Assembly (NCBI GenBank): GCA_937925515.1
Contig: CALALP010000071.1
Span: 1-63,885, forward strand
Length of the DNA stretch: 63,885 nucleotides
Reading direction: 5' to 3'
Source: an uncultured Lachnoanaerobaculum sp.
GTDB taxonomy: Bacteria; Bacillota; Clostridia; Lachnospirales; Lachnospiraceae
Part shown: in pieces, positions 28,092 through 37,895 of the stretch
How the letters are laid out: the number at the start of each line of letters is the position of its first letter
How positions within the stretch are numbered: position 1 is the stretch's first letter
Made by a program: the position numbers and the translations under genes
The notes under the pieces: generated by a model
What the model saw: the letters and a program-made list of their open reading frames with translations, nothing else
Told to the model about the DNA's origin: nothing
Databases searched by the model: none

Positions 28092-30582
28092 TCTTATCTC
28101 CTTTTTCAACGGTTTCATTAGATTTCTTTGAGAAAACAAGTTCCTTTTGGTTATTGTCCTCTAAAACATCTACTATTACAATATCTCCTTGCCTAACACT
28201 TCCGTCCAAAATTTCCTCTGCTAATTTATCTTCAATAAGGTTTTGTATGGTTCTTTTAAGTGGTCTTGCACCATATTTTTTATCATATCCCTTATCTACC
28301 AAATAAGACTTAGCCTCCTCAGTAACCTCAAGATTTACTCCCATCTGGTCGCTGATTCTATGATTAATTTCTTTAAGAAGTATCTCAATTATAGACTTCA
28401 TATCCTCTTTGGTCAACTGGTGGAATACAATAGTTTCATCAATACGATTTAAAAACTCAGGTTTAAACATTTTCTTAACTTCTTCCATAACTCCGTCTTG
28501 CATCTGTTTATAGTCTTTTTCATCATCTACAACGGCATTAAACCCAAGTAATTTAGGCTCAATAATCCTTTGTGCTCCTGCATTACTAGTCATAATAATA
28601 ACAGTATTCTTAAAGTTTATTTTTCTGCCTTGTGAATCGGTAATATGTCCGTCATCAAGCACTTGTAATAATATATTAAATACATCAGGATGAGCTTTCT
28701 CAATTTCATCAAATAAAATCACTGAATAAGGATTTCTTCTTACTTTCTCAGATAACTGACCTCCCTCATCATATCCTACATACCCCGGAGGAGAACCTAC
28801 AAGTTTAGATACAGAGTGTTTTTCCATATATTCACTCATATCAACTCTTATAAGTGAATTTTCCGTTCCAAACATTGCCTCTGCAAGTGCCTTTGAAAGT
28901 TCGGTTTTTCCAACTCCGGTAGGTCCTAAGAAAAGAAATGAACCGATAGGTCTTTTGGGGTCTTTAAGTCCAACTCTGCCTCTTCTTATTGCCTTTGCGA
29001 CCGCTACAACTGCCTCGGACTGACCAACAACTCTCTCATGTAAAATTTTCTCCAAGTTCTTAAGTCTTTCAGTTTCTCCCTCAGTCAACTTACTTACCGG
29101 AATCTTAGTCCACATTCCTACAACTTCTGCAATTTGTGCCTCGTCTACTAAAGGTTTTCTCTCTTCCTTTTCTTTTCTCCATTTATTTCTAACTTTTATA
29201 ATTTTTTCTCTTATATTTTCTTGTTTAGCTTTTAGCTTACCTGCCTTTTCATAAGCCTCATTTTTGATAGCATTTTCCTTTTGCTGTTCAAGTTTTTCTA
29301 TTTCTTCTTGTAGCTCCTTGATTTGAGCAGGTTCTACATATTCATTAAGTCTTGTTCTTGAGGATGCCTCATCAACTAAATCTATTGCTTTATCAGGTAA
29401 AAATCTATCAGAAATATATCTTGATGATAATTTTACTGCTGCTAAAAGTGCCTCATCTGTAATCTTAAGTTTATGATGTTCTTCATATCTTGACCTAAGG
29501 CCTTTTAGTATCATATAAGCCTCTTCTTCTGACGGTTCTTCAACATTTACAGGTTGGAAACGCCTCTCAAGTGCTGCATCTTTTTCAATATATTTTCTAT
29601 ATTCCTCAAGTGTTGTAGCACCTATAAGTTGTAATTCTCCTCTTGCAAGAGAGGGTTTTAAAATGTTTGAAGTATCCAAAGAACCCTCTGAACCTCCTGC
29701 ACCGATTATGGTATGAAGTTCATCTATAAATAAAATAATGTTTTTTGCTGAAATGACTTCATTTATAACATTTTTTATTCTCTCTTCAAACTCTCCCCTA
29801 TACTTTGAACCTGCTACCATTGCTGACAAATCAAGTGTAACCACTCTCTTATTTGCTAAAGTATCAGGAACTTCGCCTGAAATAATGTGTTGTGCAAGTC
29901 CCTCAACAACTGCTGTCTTACCTACTCCCGGTTCTCCTATAAGACAAGGATTATTCTTAGTTCTTCTGCTTAAAATCTGCATTACCCTATTCATTTCATT
30001 TTCCCTGCCTATAACAGGATCTAAACTTCCCTCTTTTGCAAGTTTAGTAAGATCCCTTGAATACTTATCAAGGTTAGGAGTTTCTACTTCTTCGTCCTCA
30101 TCTTCTTCATTATAACTTTGCACTTCTTTTGCAATGCTTAAAGCATCTCCACCCATTGCAAGAAGTATATCTTTGTATATCTTTGGAATGTTAATATTCA
30201 TAGTGTTTAATAATTTACTTGCAAGTGAAGAACCGTCTTTAAGTATTGCTATAAGTATATGTTCAGTTCCTACTAAAGCAGAACGATAAATTCTTGCCTC
30301 TCTAAATGCTCCCTCAAGTATTCTAATAGCCATAGGAGAATATTCCTGTCTGTTTACCAAAGAAATATCATAATTTTGTGCTATCAGCTGATCTATAAGT
30401 TCTCTGACCCTCCTTTCTGAAACTCCATTTGCCTCTAAAACTCTAGCTGCAACTCCATGTCCTTCTTTTATTAAACCAAGCAAAAGATGTTCAGTACCTA
30501 CAAAGCCATGTGATAAAGCTATTGATGCCTCCTCAGCAAGCCTTATAGCCTCTCTTGCTTGACTTGTATATCTTTCAGCCAT
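28072..30582 (-). CDS. clpC: ClpC-type AAA+ protease ATPase
   Basis: This 836-residue unfoldase feeds ClpP. It has a double Clp N domain (about 1-145), a first AAA+ module with Walker A GEPGVGKT, a UVR-containing middle domain, and a second AAA+ module with GPTGVGKT. The SVSKLVGSPPGYVGY pore region is clear. The start at 30582 (MAERYTSQ) follows a GGAGG site; a slightly longer frame begins four codons earlier. It closes the GntR-mcsA-mcsB-clpC operon. McsB-tagged proteins are expected substrates. Confidence 0.95.
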   Translation of the reverse strand: MAERYTSQAREAIRLAEEASIALSHGFVGTEHLLLGLIKEGHGVAARVLEANGVSERRVRELIDQLIAQNYDISLVNRQEYSPMAIRILEGAFREARIYRSALVGTEHILIAILKDGSSLASKLLNTMNINIPKIYKDILLAMGGDALSIAKEVQSYNEEDEDEEVETPNLDKYSRDLTKLAKEGSLDPVIGRENEMNRVMQILSRRTKNNPCLIGEPGVGKTAVVEGLAQHIISGEVPDTLANKRVVTLDLSAMVAGSKYRGEFEERIKNVINEVISAKNIILFIDELHTIIGAGGSEGSLDTSNILKPSLARGELQLIGATTLEEYRKYIEKDAALERRFQPVNVEEPSEEEAYMILKGLRSRYEEHHKLKITDEALLAAVKLSSRYISDRFLPDKAIDLVDEASSRTRLNEYVEPAQIKELQEEIEKLEQQKENAIKNEAYEKAGKLKAKQENIREKIIKVRNKWRKEKEERKPLVDEAQIAEVVGMWTKIPVSKLTEGETERLKNLEKILHERVVGQSEAVVAVAKAIRRGRVGLKDPKRPIGSFLFLGPTGVGKTELSKALAEAMFGTENSLIRVDMSEYMEKHSVSKLVGSPPGYVGYDEGGQLSEKVRRNPYSVILFDEIEKAHPDVFNILLQVLDDGHITDSQGRKINFKNTVIIMTSNAGAQRIIEPKLLGFNAVVDDEKDYKQMQDGVMEEVKKMFKPEFLNRIDETIVFHQLTKEDMKSIIEILLKEINHRISDQMGVNLEVTEEAKSYLVDKGYDKKYGARPLKRTIQNLIEDKLAEEILDGSVRQGDIVIVDVLEDNNQKELVFSKKSNETVEKGDKNETELV

Positions 30583-30599
30583 TTTTTCCTCCATAATTA

Positions 30600-31634
30600 T
30601 TATTGTATTAGTTTAGGTAAATGTTGCCTTATAAAGTCTGCTCTTAATATATCAATCTCTCCTTTTTCAAGTGGTTCTTGAGAAATTTTCATTATATTTG
30701 ACGGCTGTATTAAGATTGAAAGTGAAAAAAGTTTTTCTGAATTGTTAAGCTTAATAAGTCCGTCTGATACCCCTTGTAAAAGAGCTGATATATAATTAAG
30801 AGCATCTTTTAAAGTAAGTCTTCTTGCATAAGATAAAATCCCATAAGCCTTATAAACCTCGTCCATTTTTCTTATTCTATGATTTTTTAAAATACTTTTT
30901 CTAAGTTGTGTTTCTTGTGAATTAAGTTGCATTGCAACACGAGCTGTTTGGCTTATCAAAGACCTTTCATCCTGACCTAAAGTCTTCTGATTTGATATAT
31001 CATAAAAGTTTCCGTAATTCTCATCGCCTTGACCATAAACACCCTTTACTGAAACTCCAAGCCTACCGAGATCTGAAACTAAGTTTGCAAAATTATTGCT
31101 TGTTGAAATAAGTGGTAAATGCAAAACTATATTTGCCTTTAATCCTGTACCGATATTTGTAGGGTATGAGGTCATATATCCGTATTTTTCATCAAAGGCA
31201 TAATTAAATCTTTCATTTATATAATCATCAAACTTATCTGCTCTATCCCATAATTCATCAAGTTTCATTCCCGAACTTACAATCTGAAATCTGATATGGT
31301 CATCTCCATTTATAATAAGGCTAATGTCTTCGTCCTTACTAATAAGCATTCCGGTAGGCATTTTCTTATTGGCTAAAGTTGAGTTTATAACCCTTTTTTC
31401 CCTTAAAATAAGTCTTTCTATATCAGGTATTGAATTTAAAAACATTGCTTTAAATTCAGTATTTTCAACTTCTCCAATATCTTTTAACTCACTAAGTACC
31501 CTCTCTACTAATATTTTAGAGCTTGTCATATCAAGTTTACCCGGAAAAACATAATTATCCAAATTTCTGACTATCCTTACTCTACTACTTATAAAGTGAT
31601 AATCCGGTTCAAGTACAACATTGTCATACCACAT
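30600..31634 (-). CDS. mcsB: protein arginine kinase McsB
   Basis: This 344-residue phosphagen-kinase-fold enzyme phosphorylates arginine residues, marking proteins for ClpC-ClpP. The segments SSRVRIVRNL, NIVLHLP and TARVAMQLNSQE are family hallmarks. The start at 31634 (MWYDN) was chosen because GGGAG lies just upstream and the mcsA stop is one base before. It sits between mcsA and clpC, as in other Firmicutes. Confidence 0.94.
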   Translation of the reverse strand: MWYDNVVLEPDYHFISSRVRIVRNLDNYVFPGKLDMTSSKILVERVLSELKDIGEVENTEFKAMFLNSIPDIERLILREKRVINSTLANKKMPTGMLISKDEDISLIINGDDHIRFQIVSSGMKLDELWDRADKFDDYINERFNYAFDEKYGYMTSYPTNIGTGLKANIVLHLPLISTSNNFANLVSDLGRLGVSVKGVYGQGDENYGNFYDISNQKTLGQDERSLISQTARVAMQLNSQETQLRKSILKNHRIRKMDEVYKAYGILSYARRLTLKDALNYISALLQGVSDGLIKLNNSEKLFSLSILIQPSNIMKISQEPLEKGEIDILRADFIRQHLPKLIQ

Positions 31635-31635
31635 A

Positions 31636-32169
31636 TTATTCTCCCTCAATCATTTTCTTGATTTTATCCCTATACTCTGCTGCTTTCTCATATTCCTCAT
31701 CTTTTATGGCAATGTCTAAAAGTCGTCTTAATTCCTCTACATTATCCTTAGCATTTAAACTAGGTTCTATGTCAATATTATTTACTTTTGAACTTGCCAT
31801 TATTTTAGGTCTTTTTCCATTATGCATATCACTACCTTGAAGTTGCTTTATATTGCCGTCTATTAAGAGTCCAAATACTTCATAGCAATCTTTACAACCA
31901 AATCTTGAATTAGCTACAAAGTCCTCATAAGTAGTCTTACAGGTAGGACATACAATTCCGGCAGAATCATTTCCCTTTGACGCAATAGTTTCTGAAAGTA
32001 AACTTGAAAGTAGCTTTGCAAGTGGTAAATCACTATCAAATAATGCTTTTGGTGCATAATCTAAATCCTTAGCACACTGTAAACAAAAATGATGTTCTCT
32101 TTTTATATCATTTATAATTTCAGTATACTGAAGATTTGCCTCTCTTATTTTACATTTTTCACACAACAT
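31636..32169 (-). CDS. mcsA: McsA, zinc-binding activator of McsB
   Basis: This 177-residue protein has two N-terminal zinc-binding Cys clusters (CEKC...CLQC and CPTC...CKDC) and a C-terminal UVR motif (DEEYEKAAEYRDKIKKM). McsA binds McsB and stimulates its arginine kinase activity. The start at 32169 follows an AAAGGA site. It lies 18 nt after the GntR-family gene. Confidence 0.92.
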   Translation of the reverse strand: MLCEKCKIREANLQYTEIINDIKREHHFCLQCAKDLDYAPKALFDSDLPLAKLLSSLLSETIASKGNDSAGIVCPTCKTTYEDFVANSRFGCKDCYEVFGLLIDGNIKQLQGSDMHNGKRPKIMASSKVNNIDIEPSLNAKDNVEELRRLLDIAIKDEEYEKAAEYRDKIKKMIEGE

Positions 32170-32187
32170 ATTAATTCCTTTCACAAT

Positions 32188-32559
32188 CTAAACATTGTAA
32201 TTATCATATAACTCATCTATAAGATTATGGGCATCTTCTCTATCCACACCATTACATATTGCTCTTGCAACCACTATGGATAAATCTTTTTTCATCTGAG
32301 AAATTTGCCTCATTCTATCTACATCAATACAAATTACTGCTCCCCTACGTCTATCTAACTTGACAAAACCCTCTTGTCTTAGAATAGAATATGCTTTGTT
32401 TACTGTATGCATATTTATTCCTACATCATCAGCCAGCTGTCTTACTGACGGAAGGGAATCTCCTTCCTTAATCTTATCAGCAGCAATTCCGACAATAATT
32501 TGGTTGCATAATTGTATATATATAGCCTCGTCACTATTAAAGTCAATATACAATTCCAC
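32188..32559 (-). CDS. GntR-family (YtrA-type) regulator leading the clpC operon
   Basis: This 123-residue regulator has an N-terminal winged helix (about 10-75: SLPSVRQLADDVGINMHTVNKAY) and a short helical C terminus, the YtrA layout. It occupies the place held by ctsR in the Bacillus ctsR-mcsA-mcsB-clpC operon but has no CtsR features. A perfect 7-bp inverted repeat overlapping the -10 box just upstream suggests autoregulation. Whether it senses heat or protein stress is unknown. Confidence 0.88.
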   Translation of the reverse strand: MELYIDFNSDEAIYIQLCNQIIVGIAADKIKEGDSLPSVRQLADDVGINMHTVNKAYSILRQEGFVKLDRRRGAVICIDVDRMRQISQMKKDLSIVVARAICNGVDREDAHNLIDELYDNYNV

Positions 32560-32593
32560 TTTTCTCCCCTCCTCTCTCTAAACTTATTGTATT

Positions 32594-32634
32594 TGTTATA
32601 GCAACAGTATAACACGCTTAAAACTAAACTTCAA
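32594..32634 (-). promoter_or_regulatory. promoter and likely GntR operator of the clpC operon
   Basis: The minus strand has -35 TTGAAG (32629-32634) and -10 TATACT (32606-32611), 17 nt apart. A TGTTATA-N7-TATAACA perfect palindrome (32594-32614) covers the -10. YtrA-type repressors bind such spaced inverted repeats. No CtsR box was seen. Confidence 0.78.
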
Positions 32635-32752
32635 GACTTTGCTAAAATTTTATTATTTTTCTATTTTGATTTAAATGGTTTTATAGTATAATTACTTTCT
32701 TAGTGAGTTAAAGATACTAAGAGCTATAATGTTTAAATTTTGGGGGAGAAAA

Positions 32753-34168
32753 ATGGTTTTCAGCAGTTTAGAATTTATTTTTATTTTTTTACCGATATTT
32801 TTTATAATATATTTAAGTGTTGACTCAAAATACAAAAATATTGTTTTACTTATTTCAAGTATATTGTTTTATGGATATGGTGCATTAAAACACCCACCCT
32901 ACATTTTTATTATAATCATATCCATAACTGTAAACTATTTTCTTGGAAAACAGATAGCAACTAATCCAAGATATAAAAAAAGTTTTCTTATACTTGGAAT
33001 GATACTTAATTTCGGCTGTTTAATAGTATTTAAATATTTCGGCTTTCTACTTAGTATAGTAAGTAGTTTATTTGAAGTTCCTGACAGTATTATACAAATG
33101 CCTATCTTTAACTTACAACTTCCTGTTGGAATAAGTTTTTACACATTCCAAGCGGCCTCTTATCTTGTAGATGTTTATAGAGGAAATACTGAGTATGAAG
33201 AGTCTTTTGTAGATTTTGGTGCATATATCTGTATGTTCCCTCAATTAATTGCAGGCCCAATAGTAACCTATTCAGAAGTAAAAGACAGATTAAAAGCAAG
33301 AATATGTAATATATATACTATGTCTGACGGTCTTAAAACATTTATATTTGGGCTTGGATTAAAAGTTATTATTGCAAACAGAGTCGGTAATCTTTGGACA
33401 ACAATCGGAAATCTAGGTTTTGAATCCATTTCCACACAACTTGCTTGGTTAGCTATCATAGCAAGAACATTTCAAATATACTTTGACTTTTTCGGCTATT
33501 CACTCATGGCAGTAGGACTTGGGCAAATGATTGGTTTTAAATTTCCTGCTAACTTTGACCACCCATACCTTACACTAAGCATGACCGAATTTTGGCGTAA
33601 ATGGCATATCACTCTAGGTAGGTGGTTTAGAGAATATGTCTATATCCCACTTGGCGGTAATAGAAAAGGCGATTTAATAACTTATAGAAATCTTTTTATA
33701 GTTTGGACTTTAACAGGACTTTGGCATGGTGCAAATATCAACTTTTTACTTTGGGGATTAAGCTTATTTTTCTTTATTGCTCTTGAAAAATTTGCACTTA
33801 ATAAGGTATTTAAAAACAGAAAAATGCTTGCACGAATTTACATGCTTTTACTTATACCAACTACTTGGGTACTATTTTCAATAACTGATTTACATAGCAT
33901 TATTGTATTTTATAAGAAATTATTTCCATTCCTTGGAAATGTAGGAAAGGGTATATACATATATCAAAATGACTACATCAAATATTTGAGTCAGTCTTGG
34001 TTTTACATATTATTAGGCTTTATATTTTCTACGAGATTTCCATATAGAATTTATGCAAAGATAAAAAATAGTACCATAGGTTTAGTCTTTTTATTCATAG
34101 TGTTTTGGTACTCTATTTATAGCCTCTATATGGGATTAAATGATATATTCTTATACTTTAGATTTTAA
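32753..34168 (+). CDS. MBOAT-family membrane O-acyltransferase (AlgI/PatA-like)
   Basis: This 471-residue polytopic protein has about 10-12 TM segments and the AlgI-type motifs PVGISFYTFQAASYLVD, FPQLIAGPI and the catalytic His in TGLWHGANINF. It probably moves acetyl groups across the membrane for modification of a cell-surface polymer. The start at 32753 follows GGGGGAG. The SGNH-type partner follows 31 nt later, as in AlgI/AlgX and PatA/PatB pairs. Target polymer is unknown. Confidence 0.92.
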   Translation: MVFSSLEFIFIFLPIFFIIYLSVDSKYKNIVLLISSILFYGYGALKHPPYIFIIIISITVNYFLGKQIATNPRYKKSFLILGMILNFGCLIVFKYFGFLLSIVSSLFEVPDSIIQMPIFNLQLPVGISFYTFQAASYLVDVYRGNTEYEESFVDFGAYICMFPQLIAGPIVTYSEVKDRLKARICNIYTMSDGLKTFIFGLGLKVIIANRVGNLWTTIGNLGFESISTQLAWLAIIARTFQIYFDFFGYSLMAVGLGQMIGFKFPANFDHPYLTLSMTEFWRKWHITLGRWFREYVYIPLGGNRKGDLITYRNLFIVWTLTGLWHGANINFLLWGLSLFFFIALEKFALNKVFKNRKMLARIYMLLLIPTTWVLFSITDLHSIIVFYKKLFPFLGNVGKGIYIYQNDYIKYLSQSWFYILLGFIFSTRFPYRIYAKIKNSTIGLVFLFIVFWYSIYSLYMGLNDIFLYFRF

Positions 34169-34199
34169 AATAACTAGAAAGGTAATTTGAAAATAAATT

Positions 34200-35234
34200 A
34201 TGTCAGAATTTGAAAATAAAAATAATAATTTAGAGTTTAGAAAAAACTTACGCTCAAGAAAGTTTGATGATTCAAAAACTGCAAATGCAAAAAGAAAAAA
34301 GACTATATTTTTCTTTTCTATAATATGCTCAATGGCAATTAGTGCTCCACTAATCTATCCTAAAATGGCAGAAAAAAATGATGCATTTGCAAATATCTTT
34401 AATAATGATAAACCTTCAAACAATTTAGTTGAGGGAAAGCTTGATGATAAAGAGGAAAATGTAAAAAGTTCAGATGACACTAATAAATCAAATAGTGAAA
34501 CCTTAGCTGCAAGTTCAGTTGAACCAACTACCTTAAATAATGAAACTTCAGTTGCTAATTCTTCTGCTAATGAGCCTAGTACTACAAGTAGTGAAACTAC
34601 TGCCACTCAAACACAAGAATCACAAAAAAGTTCAAACTCGGTAGAATATATGACAGTAGATGACAGTTACTTCTCAGATGCCTTATTTATTGGGGATTCA
34701 AGAACAGTCGGAATACATGAATATGGGAAACTTACTACCCCTGACTATTTTTGTAGTAATGGACTTAGCTCATACACAATATTAAAAGAAAATATAAATG
34801 TAAAAGGCTTTGGTAAGACTACTTTAGGCAACCTACTTTCAAAGAAAACTTATGGTAAAATCTATATAATGATTGGTGTAAATGAACTTGGAAATGTAAT
34901 GGACGAGCTTGCAACAAAAATGAATGATTTAATAACAGCTGTAAGAAAGGCTCAACCAAATGCAATCATATATCTTCAAGGTAATCTGCATGTTACAGCA
35001 GCAAGAGCAAACACTGATAAATACATTAACAATGTAAGAATGAATGAATTAAATAGTATTATTGCCTCACATGCAGACAATAAAAAAACATTTTACATTG
35101 ACCCTAATATACTATTTGATGATGAAAATGGAAACCTTAGACAGGATTATTCAGCAGATAACTCTCACATTTACGCAAAATACTATGTTATTTGGACAGA
35201 CTGGTTAAAAACTAAGGCAATTAAACAAAGCTAA
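34200..35234 (+). CDS. membrane-anchored SGNH-type acyl transferase/hydrolase
   Basis: This 344-residue protein has a cytoplasmic basic N terminus, one TM segment (about 35-53), a Ser/Thr-rich linker (about 80-147) and an extracellular SGNH domain. Ser167 lies in GDSR, the Asn block in GVNELG, and Asp320/His323 in DNSH. It likely accepts the acetyl group exported by the adjacent MBOAT protein and transfers it to a surface polymer. No strong ribosome binding site is close to the ATG, so translation may depend on the upstream gene. Confidence 0.85.
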   Translation: MSEFENKNNNLEFRKNLRSRKFDDSKTANAKRKKTIFFFSIICSMAISAPLIYPKMAEKNDAFANIFNNDKPSNNLVEGKLDDKEENVKSSDDTNKSNSETLAASSVEPTTLNNETSVANSSANEPSTTSSETTATQTQESQKSSNSVEYMTVDDSYFSDALFIGDSRTVGIHEYGKLTTPDYFCSNGLSSYTILKENINVKGFGKTTLGNLLSKKTYGKIYIMIGVNELGNVMDELATKMNDLITAVRKAQPNAIIYLQGNLHVTAARANTDKYINNVRMNELNSIIASHADNKKTFYIDPNILFDDENGNLRQDYSADNSHIYAKYYVIWTDWLKTKAIKQS

Positions 35235-35258
35235 AACTGTAATCCTTTTCATGGTTTT

Positions 35259-35299
35259 GGGCTGTGGTTTGCTCGCCGACGGCGAGCAAACCACAGCCC
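35259..35299. repeat. perfect 19-bp GC-rich hairpin without T-tract
   Basis: Arms 35259-35277 and 35281-35299 pair perfectly around a GAC loop; the tip reads CGCC-GAC-GGCG. It lies between convergent genes but lacks a T run on either strand. A second hairpin with the same tip is at 56143-56179. It may still stop transcription by its stability. Confidence 0.9.
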
Positions 35300-35312
35300 C
35301 ACATATCCTTAT

Positions 35313-37706
35313 CTAAAATTCTCTTCTATCGAACTTAGACTCCTTATTTGCTTTTTCTTCACTTTCCTTTGCGACCTTATAGTTCTCATCTTCAATAGGA
35401 ACTGTATTATCCTTATCTAAATTTTCTGCTAAAGCATTTTCAATACTACTTATAGTTTCAGGAATACTTTCTTCTTCATCCAGAAACATTTCCTCAAATG
35501 TTTCCCCAAAGAAACCTAAGTTCCATTCATTAGTAAAGCTTGGAGTATTCTTTAAAATTTTATACTCATTACTATCTTTGCCAAACTTCTTCTCGTAATA
35601 CAGATTTTGCTCTTCTAAAACATTAGCTACTAAACTATTCTCAGTATCAGTAACATTACTATCAAAGTCTTTATCATTAGAAACATTTTCATCAGCGACA
35701 TTTTCATTAGAAACTGTATTTGATTCTTCGTTATTATCTAAATCCTCTGTATCAAGATTTTCAATATCTAAATCTTTCTTATCTAAATCTTCATCATCTA
35801 AGTCTTTATCCAAATCTTTTATATCTGACTTTATTTCATTTAGGCTGTCTACATTATAAAGTTTACTATCTAAATTTTCTATATCAAAACTCTTTGCATC
35901 AAAATTTTCTGCATCTAAATTTTCTACATCTAGGTTTTCGATATTTGAATTTTCTGTATTACTCTTACCTAATTCATCTTCACTTTCTGCACCTTTTTCT
36001 CTTAGATTCATCTTATTTAGTTTTTCTCTAAGTCTTTTAGATGCAGACTCTAAAGCTAAGTCAATGTCTTGTGTATTATAAATGTCGACTTCTCGTTTAA
36101 TCTTAGTTTCAGTAACTTCATTATTATTAACATTATTATCTAAGTTATCTATATCATTATTAACAGCTTTATTATCTGATTTATCGTTATTTAATTTATC
36201 ATTATCTACATTCTTGACATCATCTTCATTATTTACACCCTTTATTAGGTTCTTTGTAACTGTCAAAACAGATTCAGGTTCTTGATTTAAATTATTTCTA
36301 TTTGTTCTTGTAACTTTATATCTTCTTGCACCATTTGCAGTATCATCTGAACTGGAAATATTTGATAATGTTTTAGTATCAGACTGTTTTAATATATTAT
36401 TTTGTAATTCTGGTTTTTCCTGATTTTCTTGATTTTGTAGTTCTCTTTGTCTTCTACTTTTTATATTTCTTAAAGCATTCTTTGCTGCAATGTCTGCATT
36501 TCTACTTAAAATAAATAGTCTATATCCTATAAATGCCGCTACAAGAATTAGAACAAATAAAATTGCTGTTGCTATATAAAGTTTTTTTCCTCTTGTATCA
36601 TACGCCTTTTGAAGTGCCTTATAGTAAGAAACTGTATCTGAATAGTCGGCAGTATTTCCACGAATTGACGGATCTTCAAAGTATCTTTGTATAGTCTTTT
36701 CTTTAAGGTCATATCTATAAAACTTTTTCTCGCCGTCTACATTCATACCATAAATAAGAGCATAGTTATGGTCTGTATCAGTTGCCCAAAGCCAACCTGT
36801 AACATTTACACCATTTAGATTAAGAGTTGTTTCAACAAAGCCCTTAGGTGGTGTTACATCTTTTGGCAAAGGATAGCTTGTAAATGTCTTTGCTGCAACT
36901 GTAAAATTTACATATTTTGACCATGAATCACTTGTTTCATCATAGAAAAATAGATTTCCTGAACCGTCTGAAGTAAGCAAATACATAAGTAATGCTCCAC
37001 CGTCTGCTTGCTTACCTGCTGCAACATTCTTTCCTTTATATGAATATTGCACTTTTTCAAATGTTGCAGGAAGTATAGATGAGTCAAAATCTGATGCAAG
37101 CTCATATTTAACTGAATCTATTACAATTCCTGTATCTGAGCTAACAGCAGTAGACTCGCTTAAACTTTCTGAACTTGCCTCTCCACTTTGACTTTCTGAG
37201 TTAGTACTTTCCGAACTAATTTCTGAACTAGCTACTTGTGTGGTTTCTGCTTGAGTAGCACCTGCCTCAGCTATAGTAATTTTTGAAGTACCTTGTTTAT
37301 CAAGTGTTGCCATTTTATTGCTTGAATCATATATACCCCAACTATCAACCTTAAGGCTTGTTTCTCCTGCCTTTAGGGCTTTAAACTTAAGTGTATAAAT
37401 GTATTCACTATCTGAGTTTCCTGCTTTTCCTGCAATTTTTAATTTACCGTCTGAAACTTTTGAAGTATTCGTTCCACTTACAAATTCTAAAAATGAGGCA
37501 TCATAAGAAACCTCAACCACATCATCTCCAAGCTTTGAACCGTCTTGTGATGATACTTTCATTGTAACATCAAATTCATTTCCTACACTTGAGCTAGGAT
37601 CTGAAAATGCTATTCTTGCGTTTAAAGCGTACGCATTAATATTGTAAAATAATGATAGCATAACACAAATACATATAACCAAAAAATTCTCAAATAACTT
37701 TTTCAT
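35313..37706 (-). CDS. cohesin-domain membrane protein with long acidic cytoplasmic tail
   Basis: This 797-residue protein has a signal peptide, then a cohesin-like beta domain (about 25-150; ARIAFSDPSSSVGNEFDV), a Ser/Thr linker, a further extracellular beta domain, one TM (LYIATAILFVLILVAAF) and a basic stop-transfer. About 390 predicted cytoplasmic residues follow, very acidic, with an Asp/Asn-rich part and five-residue LDxEN-type repeats near 600-690. The start at 37706 follows GGAGAG. Cohesin domains bind dockerins, but no dockerin protein is seen here. Function unknown. Confidence 0.75.
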   Translation of the reverse strand: MKKLFENFLVICICVMLSLFYNINAYALNARIAFSDPSSSVGNEFDVTMKVSSQDGSKLGDDVVEVSYDASFLEFVSGTNTSKVSDGKLKIAGKAGNSDSEYIYTLKFKALKAGETSLKVDSWGIYDSSNKMATLDKQGTSKITIAEAGATQAETTQVASSEISSESTNSESQSGEASSESLSESTAVSSDTGIVIDSVKYELASDFDSSILPATFEKVQYSYKGKNVAAGKQADGGALLMYLLTSDGSGNLFFYDETSDSWSKYVNFTVAAKTFTSYPLPKDVTPPKGFVETTLNLNGVNVTGWLWATDTDHNYALIYGMNVDGEKKFYRYDLKEKTIQRYFEDPSIRGNTADYSDTVSYYKALQKAYDTRGKKLYIATAILFVLILVAAFIGYRLFILSRNADIAAKNALRNIKSRRQRELQNQENQEKPELQNNILKQSDTKTLSNISSSDDTANGARRYKVTRTNRNNLNQEPESVLTVTKNLIKGVNNEDDVKNVDNDKLNNDKSDNKAVNNDIDNLDNNVNNNEVTETKIKREVDIYNTQDIDLALESASKRLREKLNKMNLREKGAESEDELGKSNTENSNIENLDVENLDAENFDAKSFDIENLDSKLYNVDSLNEIKSDIKDLDKDLDDEDLDKKDLDIENLDTEDLDNNEESNTVSNENVADENVSNDKDFDSNVTDTENSLVANVLEEQNLYYEKKFGKDSNEYKILKNTPSFTNEWNLGFFGETFEEMFLDEEESIPETISSIENALAENLDKDNTVPIEDENYKVAKESEEKANKESKFDRREF

Positions 37707-37895
37707 ATTCTCTCCAAAATATTTATCCAAAATATAGTAGACACTTCAGGATTATAGTTTAAAACAGACTGTTACAAGTAGTATGTATTAATTAAAAATA
37801 TATCTAAACTTATTAATACAACAATCATTTAAACATGCTATACCCCAAATTTCATTGCTAATGTTAATTATATCATAATTTAAATTAAAAGTGAA

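Noticed and set aside
35259..35299. Ordinary bidirectional intrinsic terminator
   Set aside because: Possible in function, but there is no T-tract on either strand and the tip is shared with another hairpin, so it is recorded as a repeat.
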